A stretch of 64,000 nucleotides of DNA from Podospora bellae-mahoneyi (taxonomy: Eukaryota; Ascomycota; Sordariomycetes; Sordariales; Podosporaceae): the NCBI RefSeq assembly GCF_035222275.1, contig NW_026946360.1:930001-994000 (forward strand), given 5' to 3'. The notes below the pieces were generated by a model. The model saw only the letters and a program-made list of their open reading frames with translations. It searched no databases and was not told the origin of the DNA. Of this stretch, positions 45,309-57,247 are shown in pieces (the first letter of the stretch is position 1; each line of letters opens with the position of its first letter). The position numbers and the translations under genes were made by a program.

Positions 45309-47264
45309 ATGCCTTCCACCATCCCCGTCGCCCCCGGCACGCCGCAGCTTGAAGATCTTGTCATGAACCTGAAGACCAACGGCACTGCTGGTACCTCGTC
45401 AGTCGACGGCACTATCGCAAAGAGGGCGCACTATGCTCCACCATGGGCCGATGTCAGCATCATCGGTATCGCCGGCAGCTCGGGTTCTGGAAAGTCGACT
45501 CTCTCGCAGGCCATCGTTAGCAAGTTGAACCTGCCGTGGGTTGTCATCTTGTCCATTGTAAGTCTCGGGCCTAAGAAAGTACAGGCTAGAAACAAAATAA
45601 AAACTCATGCTTTGTTCATATCCGCTAGGACTCGTTCTACAAGTCCCTCGATGAAGAAGCGTCGAGAAAAGCGTTCCGCTGTGAATACGATTTTGATGCG
45701 CCAGATGTAAGAAGACAACCTCCAACAAATCATTCTCGTGAATGGGATCCAGGATTGGCAGACTTACCAGGATCGTTTCCACCCCAGGCCTTGGACTTTG
45801 ACGTTTTGGTAGACCGGCTGCGAGACCTGAAAGCGGGGTGAGTCCTTCTCTTCTCACGTTGGCCGTAGGCATGAACTGTAAAAGAGCCCATCTGATAATA
45901 AGATGCTGTTAGCAAACGCGCGGATATTCCAGTCTACTCTTTTGAGAAGCACGCTCGCATGGAACAAACCACATCGATCTACTCACCTCATGTCTTGATT
46001 CTTGAAGGAATCTTCGCCCTTCATGACCCAAGAGTCCTTGAGCTCTTGGACATGAAGGTAATTTCCGTCTTACAATCTTCAGAGTTACATCTCGAGTACT
46101 AACATGGGAGAAGATCTTTTGTGAAGCAGACGCAGACACCTGCCTGTCCCGAAGAAGTAGGTTCCCTTGAAGTGAATCGGCTCGATATGGAAGAGCTCAA
46201 GAATCTAACGAGCTGCAGTTCTCCGAGATCAGCGGGAGAGAGGCCGTGATGTTGAAGGTATCATCAAGCAGTGGTTCTCCTTTGTAAAGCCCAATTTCGA
46301 ACGGGTAAGCATCATGCTCCGCTCACCTTGGGATTCTTGCTAACTTGAGATCAGTATGTCGATCCTCAGCGTAAAGTGGCCGATATTATCGTCCCCCGCG
46401 GTGTTGAAAATCAGGTTGCCATGAGTACGTCCAACTTCATTCATCCCATGGTATAACCATGCATCCCTTGAAGCTAACTGTCATAGCCATGGTTACCCAA
46501 TTCATCCAGCAAAAGCTTCTCGAAAAGTCAACTCATCATCGTGCGGCACTCACCCGCCTCGAGATCGGTGCTCTTTCAGAACCCCTAACCTCCAAAGTTC
46601 ACATCATGAATCAAACGTCCCAGATGCGTGGCATGAACACCATCATACACAACATCGACACCACGTCAGAAGACTTCATCTTCTATTTCGACCGCCTTGC
46701 TGCCCTGCTAGTTGAGCAGTAAGTTGCCCCCTTTTCTTGTCGGCTACCGCGTTCCAGTCAGAGTCTCACGCCTACTACAGGGCCTTAAACAACGTCTTCT
46801 TTACATCCAAAACCATCACCACGCCTCAAAACCTCTCATATCGCGGCCTCGCCCCGGCAGGCGAGGTATCCGCCGTCGTTGTTCTTAGGGGCGGCGCGGC
46901 TCTTGAGGCTGGTCTGCATCGCGTAATCCCAGACTGCAAGACTGGTCGCGTGCTGATTCAGTCCAACATCCGCACTGGAGAGCCGGAGTTGCATTACCAG
47001 GTCCTCCCCAAGGACATCGCTGAACACTCGGCCGTTCTACTGCTCGACGCTCAGATGAGCTCTGGTGGTTCGGCGCTCATGGCCGTGCAAGTTCTTGTTG
47101 ACCACGGTGTCAAGGAAGAGAGAATTGTGTTGGTCACTTACAGTGCTGGCCGGATGGGTTTGCACAGGCTCACCAAAGTATTTCCCGACATTTCTGTGGT
47201 GGTGGGTAATTTGTGCACTGATGCCGAGGAGCGCTGGGTTGAAAGGCGGTATTTCCGTTGCTGA
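45309..47264 (+). CDS. URK1: Uridine/cytidine kinase with C-terminal UPRT-like domain
   Basis: Nine exons, the most intron-rich gene here: 45309-45557, 45629-45706, 45788-45837, 45913-46057, 46114-46156, 46219-46304, 46355-46424, 46487-46718 and 46781-47264, total 478 residues. The P-loop GIAGSSGSGKST lies at 53-64; DSFYKSLD, the DFDAPDALDFDVLVDRLRDL block made by splicing exons 2 and 3, YSPHVLILEGIFALHD and RDQRERGRDVEGIIKQW follow, all uridine-kinase features. From about 250 a uracil-phosphoribosyltransferase-like domain follows (QTSQMRGMNTIIH, LDAQMSSGGSALMA). The PRPP loop reads DAQMSSGGS, not the usual DPMLATGGS type, and the end is RYFRC instead of a GDFGDRYFGT-type motif, so UPRT activity is doubtful. 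The enzyme salvages pyrimidine nucleosides to UMP/CMP. Confidence 0.94.
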
Positions 47265-47595
47265 AGTGTTTGCATCTAAATGTACATGGAGTCGGTAGCA
47301 TGGTGCCGGGGCAGATCTGTCCCATGTTTATATATGCATTGAACACAGCTTTATCATACCCTGAACTATGAGCTAAAGGCTTCATCCACTGCGTGTTTTC
47401 ATGGAAACGTTTTGGAATTCACTCCTTGGCCTTCTGTGGCCTGAGCTGTAACAAAACAATAGAGACCCCTCTGTCTGAACGCCACGCTAGGCTTGCTTGC
47501 ATGGTCTATGATACAAAATGGCTTCACTCATAAGGTATATTCAGCGAAAAGCCCCCTCCTAACTCAAGAGGACAAAAGTGTCCAGAGCAGGAGGC
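47265..47595. other. Convergent 3' region between URK1 and NDE1
   Basis: 331 bp between facing stop codons. No gene is seen. Confidence 0.5.
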
Positions 47596-49743
47596 TCAGT
47601 AGCTCATTAAATCTGTTTCATCAAGGTCAGCCAACAGCCATTCTCATAAAGGCAGAGACAACTTACCTCTCCCAAACAATGCCCTCTTTCCCCAGTCCAT
47701 GGCCATTAGCACTCTCGTCCTGAAACTGACGCTTTGAGCAAAGTAGATGCTTCTCCATGCATACACCGCCCACAAACCGCCAGCGAACTGCCACCCATCA
47801 TTTCCGAGGTCAAAAACCGCCGAGTTACCAATATACGCCAAGCTTCCCAAGTGTTTGTACTCAAATGCTTTGTAAACCGCCGCGTCCACGTCGCCGTCCG
47901 AAATCTCGTTGGCTCTCAGCCCTGGAGCCGCCCGTGCCAGCTTGTTAAACTTGTGAGCGAGGTACGACCCTTGCTGGTGGGCCCTTTGCGCCGTCGCTGG
48001 CAAGCTGGTCAATTTGCTGTCAATTGTCTTGAGCAGCTCGCGCAGCTCCCCAAAATCCAGGGTACCGGACCGATCACGGTCGTACTCCTCGAACAGCTTG
48101 TCTAGCCTCTTTAGATGTCCCACCGCCTGAGGAAACCGCTTCTTGACCTGTTCGGCAACATTCCTCCAGTCGGAAAAATGCAGGGAAAGCTTCTCGGGGT
48201 CAGTAACACCGTGCTTCCAGGCGATGCTTCGGAGGAAAGAAATGATGTGGTCGGCGACATTGTTTTGAACAGTGGCGCAGTCCCCAATAGCATACACGTC
48301 TCCCAGAGGCGTGCCGTTCAGTCTTAGATGTGTGTCTGTCTCAAGGGCATGTCTGTTGTTTTGCGCCTTGCCCAGTTTCGCGCTCAAGGTTTTGCACAAG
48401 TCTGCCTGAGAGACACCAGTGGACCATAGACAGAACCCCATGGGGAGCTCTTTCGTGATGACTGTTCCATCCTTTTGCTTTTGCGTAAATACGATGCTGT
48501 CCTCCTTCACTTCGCTGACCCTCGAGTTGACCAAGACCTCAACCTGATCTCTGGCAAACCTTTCCTCGGCATAGGTCGAAAGTGTCTCGTCGTATGTGTT
48601 GAGAATGTGGTCTCTGCTCTGAATCAGATGAACTGAGATTTCATTTCTCAGCAACCTTGGGAACAACTGGATCAGGTCTTCATTTAGCAGATCATACAGC
48701 TCCGCCGCGAACTCCACACCAGTTGGCCCGCCTCCACTGACCACAAACGATAGTAACCTCTTGCGATCTTCGTCACTCGTTGTTGGCAGGCAAGCCAGCT
48801 CCAGGTTGCGAATGATCCTGTTACGGATCTCTCGGGCGTCTCTGATATCCTTCAAGAAATGGCAGTGCTCCAGGCCCTTAACTCCGTGAGCATTCGTCAC
48901 CGAACCCACCGCTACCACGAGTTTGTCGTAAGGCACATAGAACCTCTGTTCAACACCATGGCAGTCCACCTGGCTGACTTCGACTAATCTCGCGCTGAAA
49001 TCGACATCTTCGGCCCTGGCGCGCAGGAACCGGCCCCTAACCCCGTGGATTATCCTCCGTATCGGCTCGACCAAACTCCGCAGTCCTAATGTTCCAACAG
49101 TGGCTGAGGGCAGCATGGGCGTGAACAGGAAGTAATTGGTAGGACTGACAACGGTGACATGCCAATCCTCAGGATTCAGTTCCTTCAGCAGCGCCACACC
49201 TCCCCACCCACCACCCAAGATCACCAGTCTTGGCTTGTCCTTTTGCCGCTTGCGGTCCTCGTCATCCTCATCGTCGATGAATACTTCCAAAATGGGAAGG
49301 TTCTTGGGCCCACCCCGTCGGGGGTTGAGTGCAAGCTGTGAGATGGTAAGGTCGGACTTGTTGGAGGCGTGGTCGACATAGGTGGTGGCATCGTAGACGA
49401 AGAAACCAATTACGCCGAGGGAGACGAATAATACGGAAGAGCCAAACCAGGCGGCGAAACGATAGGCGTATTTGAGGGCTTTTGGAGTGGTTTTGGGTGC
49501 GTTTGTAGATGTTGTGGTAGACAATTGACGGAGGTGGTTTAACGTCAGGGGTGGTGTGGTGAAGAAGGTCTTGAAGTCTGGAGCGGTTCCAGGGATCGTG
49601 GTCCGTGAGGAGGGGAGGTTGGAAACGATGCGTCGTTGAGAAGGGGAGACTATTCTACTTGGGTATGCCGATGTTCTGGCCCGAAAAGGCAAAGAATGGA
49701 CCGTCCGAAGCCCGGCGGCTCGAGACAGGCGACGGCTGAGCAT
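47596..49743 (-). CDS. External alternative NADH dehydrogenase with EF-hand (calcium-binding)
   Basis: Two exons, 49743-47667 and 47612-47596, give 697 residues; the last exon has only 17 coding nt. The N-terminus is a basic mitochondrial presequence, with a membrane helix at about 98-117. The FAD-binding loop LVILGGGWGGVALL (177-182) and the NADH loop VVSGGGPTGVEF (336-342) flank an insert with an EF-hand at 555-566 (YDRDRSGTLDFGEL). This layout is the calcium-regulated type II NADH dehydrogenase of the outer face of the inner membrane (Neurospora NDE1). It passes electrons from cytosolic NADH to ubiquinone without pumping protons. The 54-nt last intron (GTAAGT...CAG) is proposed because splicing gives FGRDLMSY, like other family ends, while read-through gives GKLSLPL. 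Confidence 0.93.
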
Positions 49744-51229
49744 GTTGACGTTGTGGTGTAGTTATGGTGTTTGTTGATTTGCTGTTGGTTGTGAACCCGT
49801 CGCGATGTCTTCAGTGACGTCAATTCGTAATCGATAAGGAGCTGCTCGACACAAACTGGTGTAAGTGAGAATCTCAAAACCACATCGCTGGAGCGCAATT
49901 GTGTATCGATATTCAGAGGAAAGGTGAGGATTAAGGAGGAGATCGATGTCAGTTGCTCTAATTCAACAGCAGGAAATTGGAGGTGTCACGGTGCTGGGAG
50001 GGTAGTTCATCCCACCTCAAGTTCCAGCGATCACCCATCAGATACGTCAGTGCCCGTTTCCAGCTTGACAGGCCAGGGGTCTTGGCCTGGACCTGGCGGC
50101 GGCGCTTATAAGTGCCTTTTTTCTTGTTCACACTGTGCCCGATAGCGGGAAACACAACATTTTAGGCTGTGTCTAAATATGGCACTCTCTGTCTGCACTG
50201 TGCTCTCAGTTCAACCCCTTTTGGAGAGTGTGTCAACCTCAATGAAAGGCAACGTCGACAGAGGTTTTTTGATATGTTCCAAGTGTTGGATTATCTGCGT
50301 CTATTTGTTGAAAACAAAGATTGTAAAACCTGTACTATATGAAAAGCGGAGTTGCACACCGGATAGGTGTGACTGAAGTGCCCAATCACCTCATGTCCGA
50401 CAGGATGCATGTATGATGCCAGTAAATTATCCCATAGGGATCTGTGAGAGGTGCAAACGCAACATGCTTTAAGCTATTAAGCGCCCCAGACATTTAGACT
50501 GGCATTATATTCACGCACGGGATGAGAACTTGCATATGTTATCTGGTTCTTCATCAAGATTCTGGTCTGGCTGCGCGCTGATATGAAATAAATTTAGTAT
50601 TCTGTGGTTTGTGCCAGACCAACTCATTTGTCAAGACAAACCTACCATCTATTGCTAGGGATCCAGTCTATTGTGCTCGGTTATGCAAAAACCAAGATAG
50701 GTATCTCTTTAGTACCCACCCACCCAGAGCCCAGCATGCACTTGCAAATGCTCTCAAGTTGAAGAAGAAAACAGGCCACTCTTCTTCTTGGAGCTGGCAT
50801 TGTCCTGGGGTTGGGCGTTTGGTCTTGTGGACAATGGTAAATCGCTCACTTTGACGTGGCTCTCGCCAACTACGACTCCTCATTGCAGGTCAGGGACGTC
50901 CTAAAACATTTACCCCGAACCTGTTAGAGGCCGTTATCACGGCTACCTAAGGAGCCAACTATATCACTCTTTGAAACAAGCACCAGCTTTCTGGACCACT
51001 TGGAGTCCATCCACTGTTTGGTTCTGTCCCATAGACTTTGTTGCGTCATGGCTTCGAGGATCTCAAGAGAACAAAGTACGAGATAGTCTGAAGAGGCCCA
51101 TTGCCTTGAGATTAAGACCATCTCTCCTACACATGATAATGAAGACCACATCTATTTCTAGGCTGCCGATACAGATATGATCACACATGATCTGCCCTTC
51201 CATGTTGACTGATATATAGCGTGCTCGCT
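49744..51229. other. Intergenic: NDE1 promoter side and EMC4 3' side
   Basis: 1,486 bp with only open frames under 90 codons. Parts near 50150-50620 look somewhat A+T-richer. No transposon or RNA is recognised. Confidence 0.45.
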
Positions 51230-51838
51230 TCATAAACCTGGTACCGCAAATTCCACCGGCTCCCTCTGCGCCTCCCACGCCAACCAGTCGCTCCTCGTAG
51301 TAGGCAACAGTCCCATCCCATTCACCTTCCAAACGCCCAGCGCAAGCGCCACGATTTGCATGACCACATAGACGAGCTTCACCTGCAGCACCTTGCCCTT
51401 GTTAGTCTCCGTCTCGAACCGCTCAAACGCCTGGTTCGTGCCAAGTATTCCCAGAATAGGGTTCTTGAAAGCCATAACGATCATCATGATGCTGAATATT
51501 TGGAGCGAGTTGCCGGACATGTACATCATGATGGCGGTCATGGGTAGAGACTTGATCGGGGCGAGGGCAACCTCCCAGGCCTTTTTGAGTTTGAGGGTGT
51601 CCATTTCTTCCGGAGATGGAGGGTCGCGTTTGGGGGCAGTTTTCTTGTCTTTCTGTTATGCAACCACAGCAGTTAGCCCAGCGCCAGGCACAGTAGTTTT
51701 GTGAGATGCGGGACGTACTTTGGAGTTTGAGGGTTGCGAAGAGGGATAGCCAGGGGGGTCGGGGATCGACGATTTGGGCTTATATGGTGGGGGGTTCTTG
51801 AGCTCAATCGCCCATGGCGGTAACGTTGTAGCTGGCAT
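51230..51838 (-). CDS. EMC4: ER membrane protein complex subunit 4
   Basis: Two exons (51838-51719, 51652-51230; 66-nt intron GTACGT...CAG) encode 180 residues. The Pro-rich cytosolic N-terminus (LPPWAIELKNPPPYKPK) leads into KLKKAWEVALAPIKSLPMTA, the signature block of EMC4, then membrane segments MTAIMMYMSGNSLQIFSIMM and VYVVMQIVALALGVWKVNGM, and a C-terminal SDWLAWEAQRE that is also typical. EMC inserts tail-anchored and some multi-spanning proteins into the ER membrane. Intron phase is exact. The neighbour on the other side of an 806-bp divergent region is AP-1 beta. Confidence 0.93.
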
Positions 51839-52644
51839 TGTGGTGGGATGATGTCGAGGAGTGCGCGTCGCGATGGTGGTTGATTGACCTGGAGGCTTGA
51901 ATGTTGAAGGTGATGTCTAGATTGAATGGCGTTCGTGCTTTAGGATGGATTTCAGGAAGCTTCTTGGCGGACCATGCTTGTTCCCGTATCAGTGGAACCC
52001 CGTTACTGTTCTGGACCCGCTCCCCCACTCCCCACAGAACCAATTCTCCACATTGGCTTTGATTTGGAATTGGCCCTGGCGCAATTTGGATTTCAGGGGC
52101 CTCCATTGTTGAACAACTGCCCCAGGAGAGATCCACGCAACCACCCGACTCAAGCGGATCGGAGCCGACTAAACGCATCTATCGAGCTCCCGGCAGAGCC
52201 GCAACTTAAAACCGCCACCGACTTTGCGACCGTTGAGCGTTCGACGTTGTGCTGAATCTCGAATCGGATAGCAAGAACGGTAATACCGGTGGTTCCAAAG
52301 TCCGGTACTTTCTGGGGCGCCCGAGCCAGACAACAACGAAACAAAACCAACACCAACTCGGGCTCTTAACAACAATACAAGAATAGTGACGCGACGAGAT
52401 CGAAAGCTACAAGCATCTATCTTGCCAGCTTGACTTCCACGCGTGAACCGAACAAGCGATCGCCTTCGAGTCCAGAACTTGCCGAGCCCAGCTTCAGCTT
52501 GGCGCGTCTATCATAAAGAGAACGAGAGACACGGAAACGACTACGAAAGCAGAGCATTTCCAGGGCTTGGTGTGAGGGGTCCGCCCCGTTGTTGTATCAA
52601 ATTATTTTGTGAGAAAAAAGAAGGAACAATCCGAGACAGCAAAC
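51839..52644. other. Divergent promoter region of EMC4 and AP-1 beta
   Basis: 806 bp between start codons on opposite strands. It contains ACGCGA at 52389 and ACGCGT at 52439, the same hexamers seen near the S-phase genes. No gene is supported. Confidence 0.5.
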
Positions 52645-55136
52645 ATGGCGAGCGCACAGGGAGGAGATTCGAAGCTTTTTGCTCGGGTAAGCACACAATC
52701 CCTTGTTTGGCGGTCTTGGTGCGGGTTGGCGGGGGAAGCCATCTCACCCAACCAAGTTGAGCTGTACGGATGGCTTCTGGGTGACTGGCCAAGGGCGACA
52801 TCGTCGCCTTATCGCATTCCGTGTTGCTACCCTACATTCCTTGCCCCTCACCACCTTTCAGCACATGCCGTTTCTTCTACCCATTCCAACCAGTAACACG
52901 ACATCATGAACACCAAGCCTTCAAGATGTTCATGGCATATCTTCCTCCGTCCACTTACTTACAAAGACCACAGGGCAAAGTTGCTGAGCTCCGCCTCGAG
53001 TTGAACAGCGGCAGCAAAAAGGACAAGAATTTCACGACGAAAAAGATCGCGCTGAAAAAGATTGTTGCCAATATGACCATGAGCAACAACGATATGGTGG
53101 CCCTGTTTCCAGATATTATTGGGTGCATGGGCATTCAGAATCTCGAAATCAAAAAGATGTGCTTCTTGTTCTTGGTCAACTATGCGAGAATGCGCCCCGA
53201 GGTAGCAGTGAAGGCGATTCCTGTTCTGGAACATGTTGGTTGACCCCCTTTCTTCGACCTTCTGGTTGTTGATGTGCTGATGATATGGGCAGGACATGGA
53301 AGACCCTAACCCTCTTGTACGAGCGCTGGCCTTGCGGACAATGTCTTATATCCATGTGCGAGAGTTTGTCGAGGCCACAGTGCCCATTGTTAAGCAGCTT
53401 CTCCGGGATTCTGATCCGTATGTGCGCAAGACGGCTGCGTACACTGTCGCCAAGTTGTATGATCATGACAGGCACATGGTGGAAAAGTCAGACTTGATCG
53501 ACAGGCTAAACGGCCTGCTGAGGGATGACAACCCGACAGTAGTTGCCAGCGCCTTGGCCGGGCTGATGGATATCTGGGAAAGAAGCGACGCCATCAAACT
53601 TACCATTGATTACAGCAATGCGTCCAAAATGGTTGCCATTCTGCCAGATTGCTCAGAGTAAGTCCAGAGTTGTGCACACTCGGGAAGGGACGTGCTGACA
53701 GATTTGACAGATGGGGCCAAACATACATTTTGGAAGCCCTCATGTCGTATGTTCCACAAGAAACAGGGGAAGCTACCCTGTTGGCGGAGCGTATAGCACC
53801 TCGACTTTCTCACTCCAACTCGGCAGTTGTCCTCACCTGCATCAGAGTAATTCTCTATCTGATGAACTACATTGCCGACCAAAAACAGATCTCCGCCCTC
53901 TGCAGGAAACTGTCACCACCGCTCGTCACTCTGTTGGCCAAGGGACCCGAGGTTCAGTACCTGGCCTTGAGGAACGCCCTGTTGATCCTACAGCGCCGCC
54001 CCGAAGTCTTGCGCAACGACATCCGCGTCTTTTTCTGCAAATACAACGATCCCATCTACGTCAAGGTCACCAAGCTCGAGCTCATCTTTATGCTGGCCAA
54101 CGAAAAGAACATTGACGAAGTCCTGACCGAATTGCGAGAGTACGCCACCGAAATCGACGTTCACTTTGTCCGCAAGGCAGTCAGAGCTATCGGAAAGCTT
54201 GCCATCAAGATCGAACCCGCCGCGCGCCGGTGCATCAACCTGCTGCTGGAATTGGTGTCAACAAAGGTTACTTATATCGTTCAAGAAGCCACGGTCGTCA
54301 TCCGCAATATCTTCCGCAAATACCCCAACCAGTACGAGTCCATCATCGGCACCCTGTGCGAGCATCTAGACAGCCTCGACGAACCAGAAGCGAAGGCGGC
54401 TATGGTCTGGGTCATTGGCCAGTACGCCTCCCGCATCGAGAACTCGGACGTGCTGCTGGAAGACTTTTTGGACTCGTTTGCCGAAGAGCCCGTCGAGGTT
54501 CAACTCGCCCTTTTGACCGCTACAGTCAAGCTGTTTATCCAACGGCCGACAAAGGGCCAGGATTTGGTCCCCAAGGTTCTCAAATGGGCCACCGAGGAAA
54601 CAGACAACCCCGACCTGCGAGACAGGGCGTACATGTACTGGAGACTGCTGTCGACAGACATGGAGGCGGCCAAAAGGGTGGTCATGGGCGAGAAGCCAGC
54701 CATCACTGCCGAGAGCGAGAAGCTGGACCCGCAAACCCTCGAGGAGATGTGTCTGAACGTGGGCACCCTGGCTACAGTGTATCTCAAGCCGGTGCAGACT
54801 GTGTTCAGGAATGCGCGGCCCAAGAAGTTGCACGACAGCCCGTGCCTGCAACGTCAGGAGGTGGCCGTTCCTGGTTTGAGGCAGCCGGGGGATGACGGGA
54901 ACAAGAGTTTGAGCGGGTTCGGGTTCGGTAGTGACAAGGCGGTCCAGAGGCAAGGGAATATGAGTGCGGCCGTATCCGACGCGGATGCCTACTTTGCGCA
55001 GCAACACACCAGACAACAAGATGGATTTGGGGATCAGGGGCATGGAGGCGGGTATGTTGTCAGCCAGTTTGACGCCCAGGTACCAGTCTACTCTGCACAG
55101 GGGCAGCCAAACAATGCCGCCGACCTTTTGCTGTGA
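52645..55136 (+). CDS. APL2: AP-1 adaptor complex large subunit beta
   Basis: Four exons, 52645-52686, 52974-53234, 53293-53657 and 53711-55136, give 697 residues. Intron 1 is long (287 nt); the others are 58 and 53 nt. The joined N-terminus reads [20 protein letters not shown], then [27 protein letters not shown]-type helices and [19 protein letters not shown], the armadillo-like trunk of beta-adaptins. After residue 590 the hinge is Gly/Gln/Ser-rich and ends AADLLL. No C-terminal ear domain is present, as in yeast Apl2. AP-1 packages clathrin cargo between trans-Golgi and endosomes. Beta-1 and beta-2 are hard to separate by eye; AP-1 is preferred. Confidence 0.9.
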
Positions 55137-55327
55137 TTCGAGTACATGTGTCGACAAAGGACAGGTTGTCTGCATGAGAAATGAGCGTAAGATGATACAT
55201 TGCATTAGTTTAATACCATAATTCGTTCTACATTAGATCCATCACCATAATTGTCGGCCGTAATCCTGTCTATCCCCATTTCATCAGTTTGTCGTGGGTG
55301 TGCAACCCAAGGGGCCGTGGGAGGTGG

Positions 55328-56047
55328 TTACACATAAGTCGTCTTCTGTCCGCCCCTTTTGTAGCTCCAGAATCTCAACCCGATCAGGCTGCCGCAAAGC
55401 GCAACCCCAACCACGAACATCAAACTTTGGTTCGCGACAGCTTTGTGGCACAGCCCTTGGAGCCTACTGAATGCCAAATCCGGGGATTTTAGGTCCTCGC
55501 GCAGATAACCAGCAAGTGGCTGCGATCCGCCAACATCAATCAAGCCTCCGTTGATGAGACCGGTAAAATACAGGCCTCTGCCGTCGTCGTCCCCCAATGA
55601 GCAGCCATGGGTATCCTTGAGTCCAATCGACCAAGCCTGATGTTCCTCCGCATTAGCACTCCGCCTCGAGGGCGGTACGGGGGGAATGAATACTCACGAT
55701 TCCGGCTGCGATGAACAACAATGCGGCGATACCGTCCAGAGCCATCAGGGCAATCGTTGGGACAATGTCCTCGAGCCATGTCCACCAGATGGCGCCGAGG
55801 AGGTTGGCCACTGCTACGACGATGGTGAAGGCGGCAACGAAGATGGTGAACTTGGTGGTGGTGGGGGGGTCGCCATATACCTGGCCCTTGAGGAAGGTGA
55901 GGGTCAAAGCCAGGACCGTGATTGATAGGATGAGCTATTCCAGGTTCCGTTGTTAACCACAACACTAAGGACAGGACAGGCCACAGCATCATGATAGCAT
56001 ACCTGGAGGGCTCGAAACACGGCCGTAACCACTTTGGACTTGCCCAT
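55328..56047 (-). CDS. MARVEL-type four-helix membrane protein
   Basis: Three exons (56047-56003, 55934-55698, 55636-55328; introns 68 and 61 nt) encode 196 residues. Helices are seen near 10-35 (VFRALQLILSITVLALTLTF), 45-70 (FTIFVAAFTIVVAVANLLGA), 75-95 (IVPTIALMALDGIAALLFIA) and 165-185 (SLMFVVGVALCGSLIGLRFW). The Cys in THGCSLG sits before the last helix. The pattern is that of fungal MARVEL-domain proteins, which act in membrane patches and sterol- or eisosome-rich zones; which one is unclear. It is convergent with AP-1 beta, whose stop is only 191 bp away. Confidence 0.75.
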
Positions 56048-57247
56048 GGCTGCCGGTTATGTGTTGCACTTGGATGGACTGGGTACAGTACAGGACCTGG
56101 GGTGTACACTGGGGATAATTTCTGTCAGTCTGAGAAAGCGGATGAGGAGCTACAGCTTGGGGTCGGGTATTTGATGTGCAGTAATGGAAGGCAGGTGCGG
56201 GCGTGAGTATTCTGGACTGCCTGAGCTTCTTTCCTTGGAGGGCGGGAGCGAACAGGCAGCTGTTCAGTAAAAGCTGGAAGCCATGAAGGACCTCACGTCT
56301 TTACCAAATGGTGGTTGAGGTGATGTCTTGGAGGGGTTGGATCCTACTCACGGTGTTGGGTTTCAGGGGGGTGATGTTGCAATGGCGTGACGAAAAAAAG
56401 GTCAATTGACAGAGGAAATACGAGAAAGAAAACCAACAAGGAGGGTTCTTCCCTTATATACTAGCAAATTCAGTAGTGTATCTGGTAAAGGTAATCACTA
56501 CCATAGCCGCATTAAGAGTGGGCGAATGCGTGGAACTTGTGTCTTGTGTCACCAGATAACACCACCAAAGAGTCACCATCAAGTTCAACGTCTGGTCTTC
56601 AATCTGATCACAAACGCTTGGCGGATGCCTGCTTTACCCTGAGACACATATTTTGATACGGCACTTTTAGCGTTGCACTCATGGATTTCTTTGTCCATGC
56701 CGTCGGACGATGTGGTGTGGTGGTCAGGACCGAGGTCTGACAGCCTTGTTAGACCCCTTATGCTATGGTGTAGATGCCAAGCCACGTTGGTTACAATCTC
56801 AGCTAACCAAATTGGCATCCAAAGGAACTTTCACTGAAAGATTTTGTCTTTCAAAATGCATCTTATGTAGAATCCTCAAAAGTTTCATGTGCAGAGCTCT
56901 CATGGGGAGACGGGACTTCGGTTCTAATATAGATTGGGCGCTCTTGGCCACTGTATGGTTATCATGGCTATCACCAACAGTTATATAGGGAGATACACCA
57001 GCTAAAAAACACACCCCTATGAGTATTTAATCCCAAACCACAGACAGTATCGGTTGAAATTGGCTGGCCCTTTTGTACGTTTTCCTTGTCACAAGCAGCC
57101 GCCTTGCTTAACCCATCGACCCAAATAAAATTATTCGAAAGCAGCTGGTTGCAAGAAAAAAAAGGAAAAAAGGAGGAAAGCTGTAAACTTGGAACCCTCT
57201 GACCGGCCCCCGACACAGATTCATTCAGCTATATCATCATCCGTGCT
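56048..57247. other. Intergenic: MARVEL gene promoter side and NMA111 3' side
   Basis: 1,200 bp with only short open frames. No gene or RNA is recognised. Confidence 0.5.

Noticed and set aside
50150-50620. Slightly A+T-rich stretch considered as a RIP-mutated transposon relic
   Set aside because: No repeat ends, no decayed transposase frame and no strong TpA excess evident by eye.
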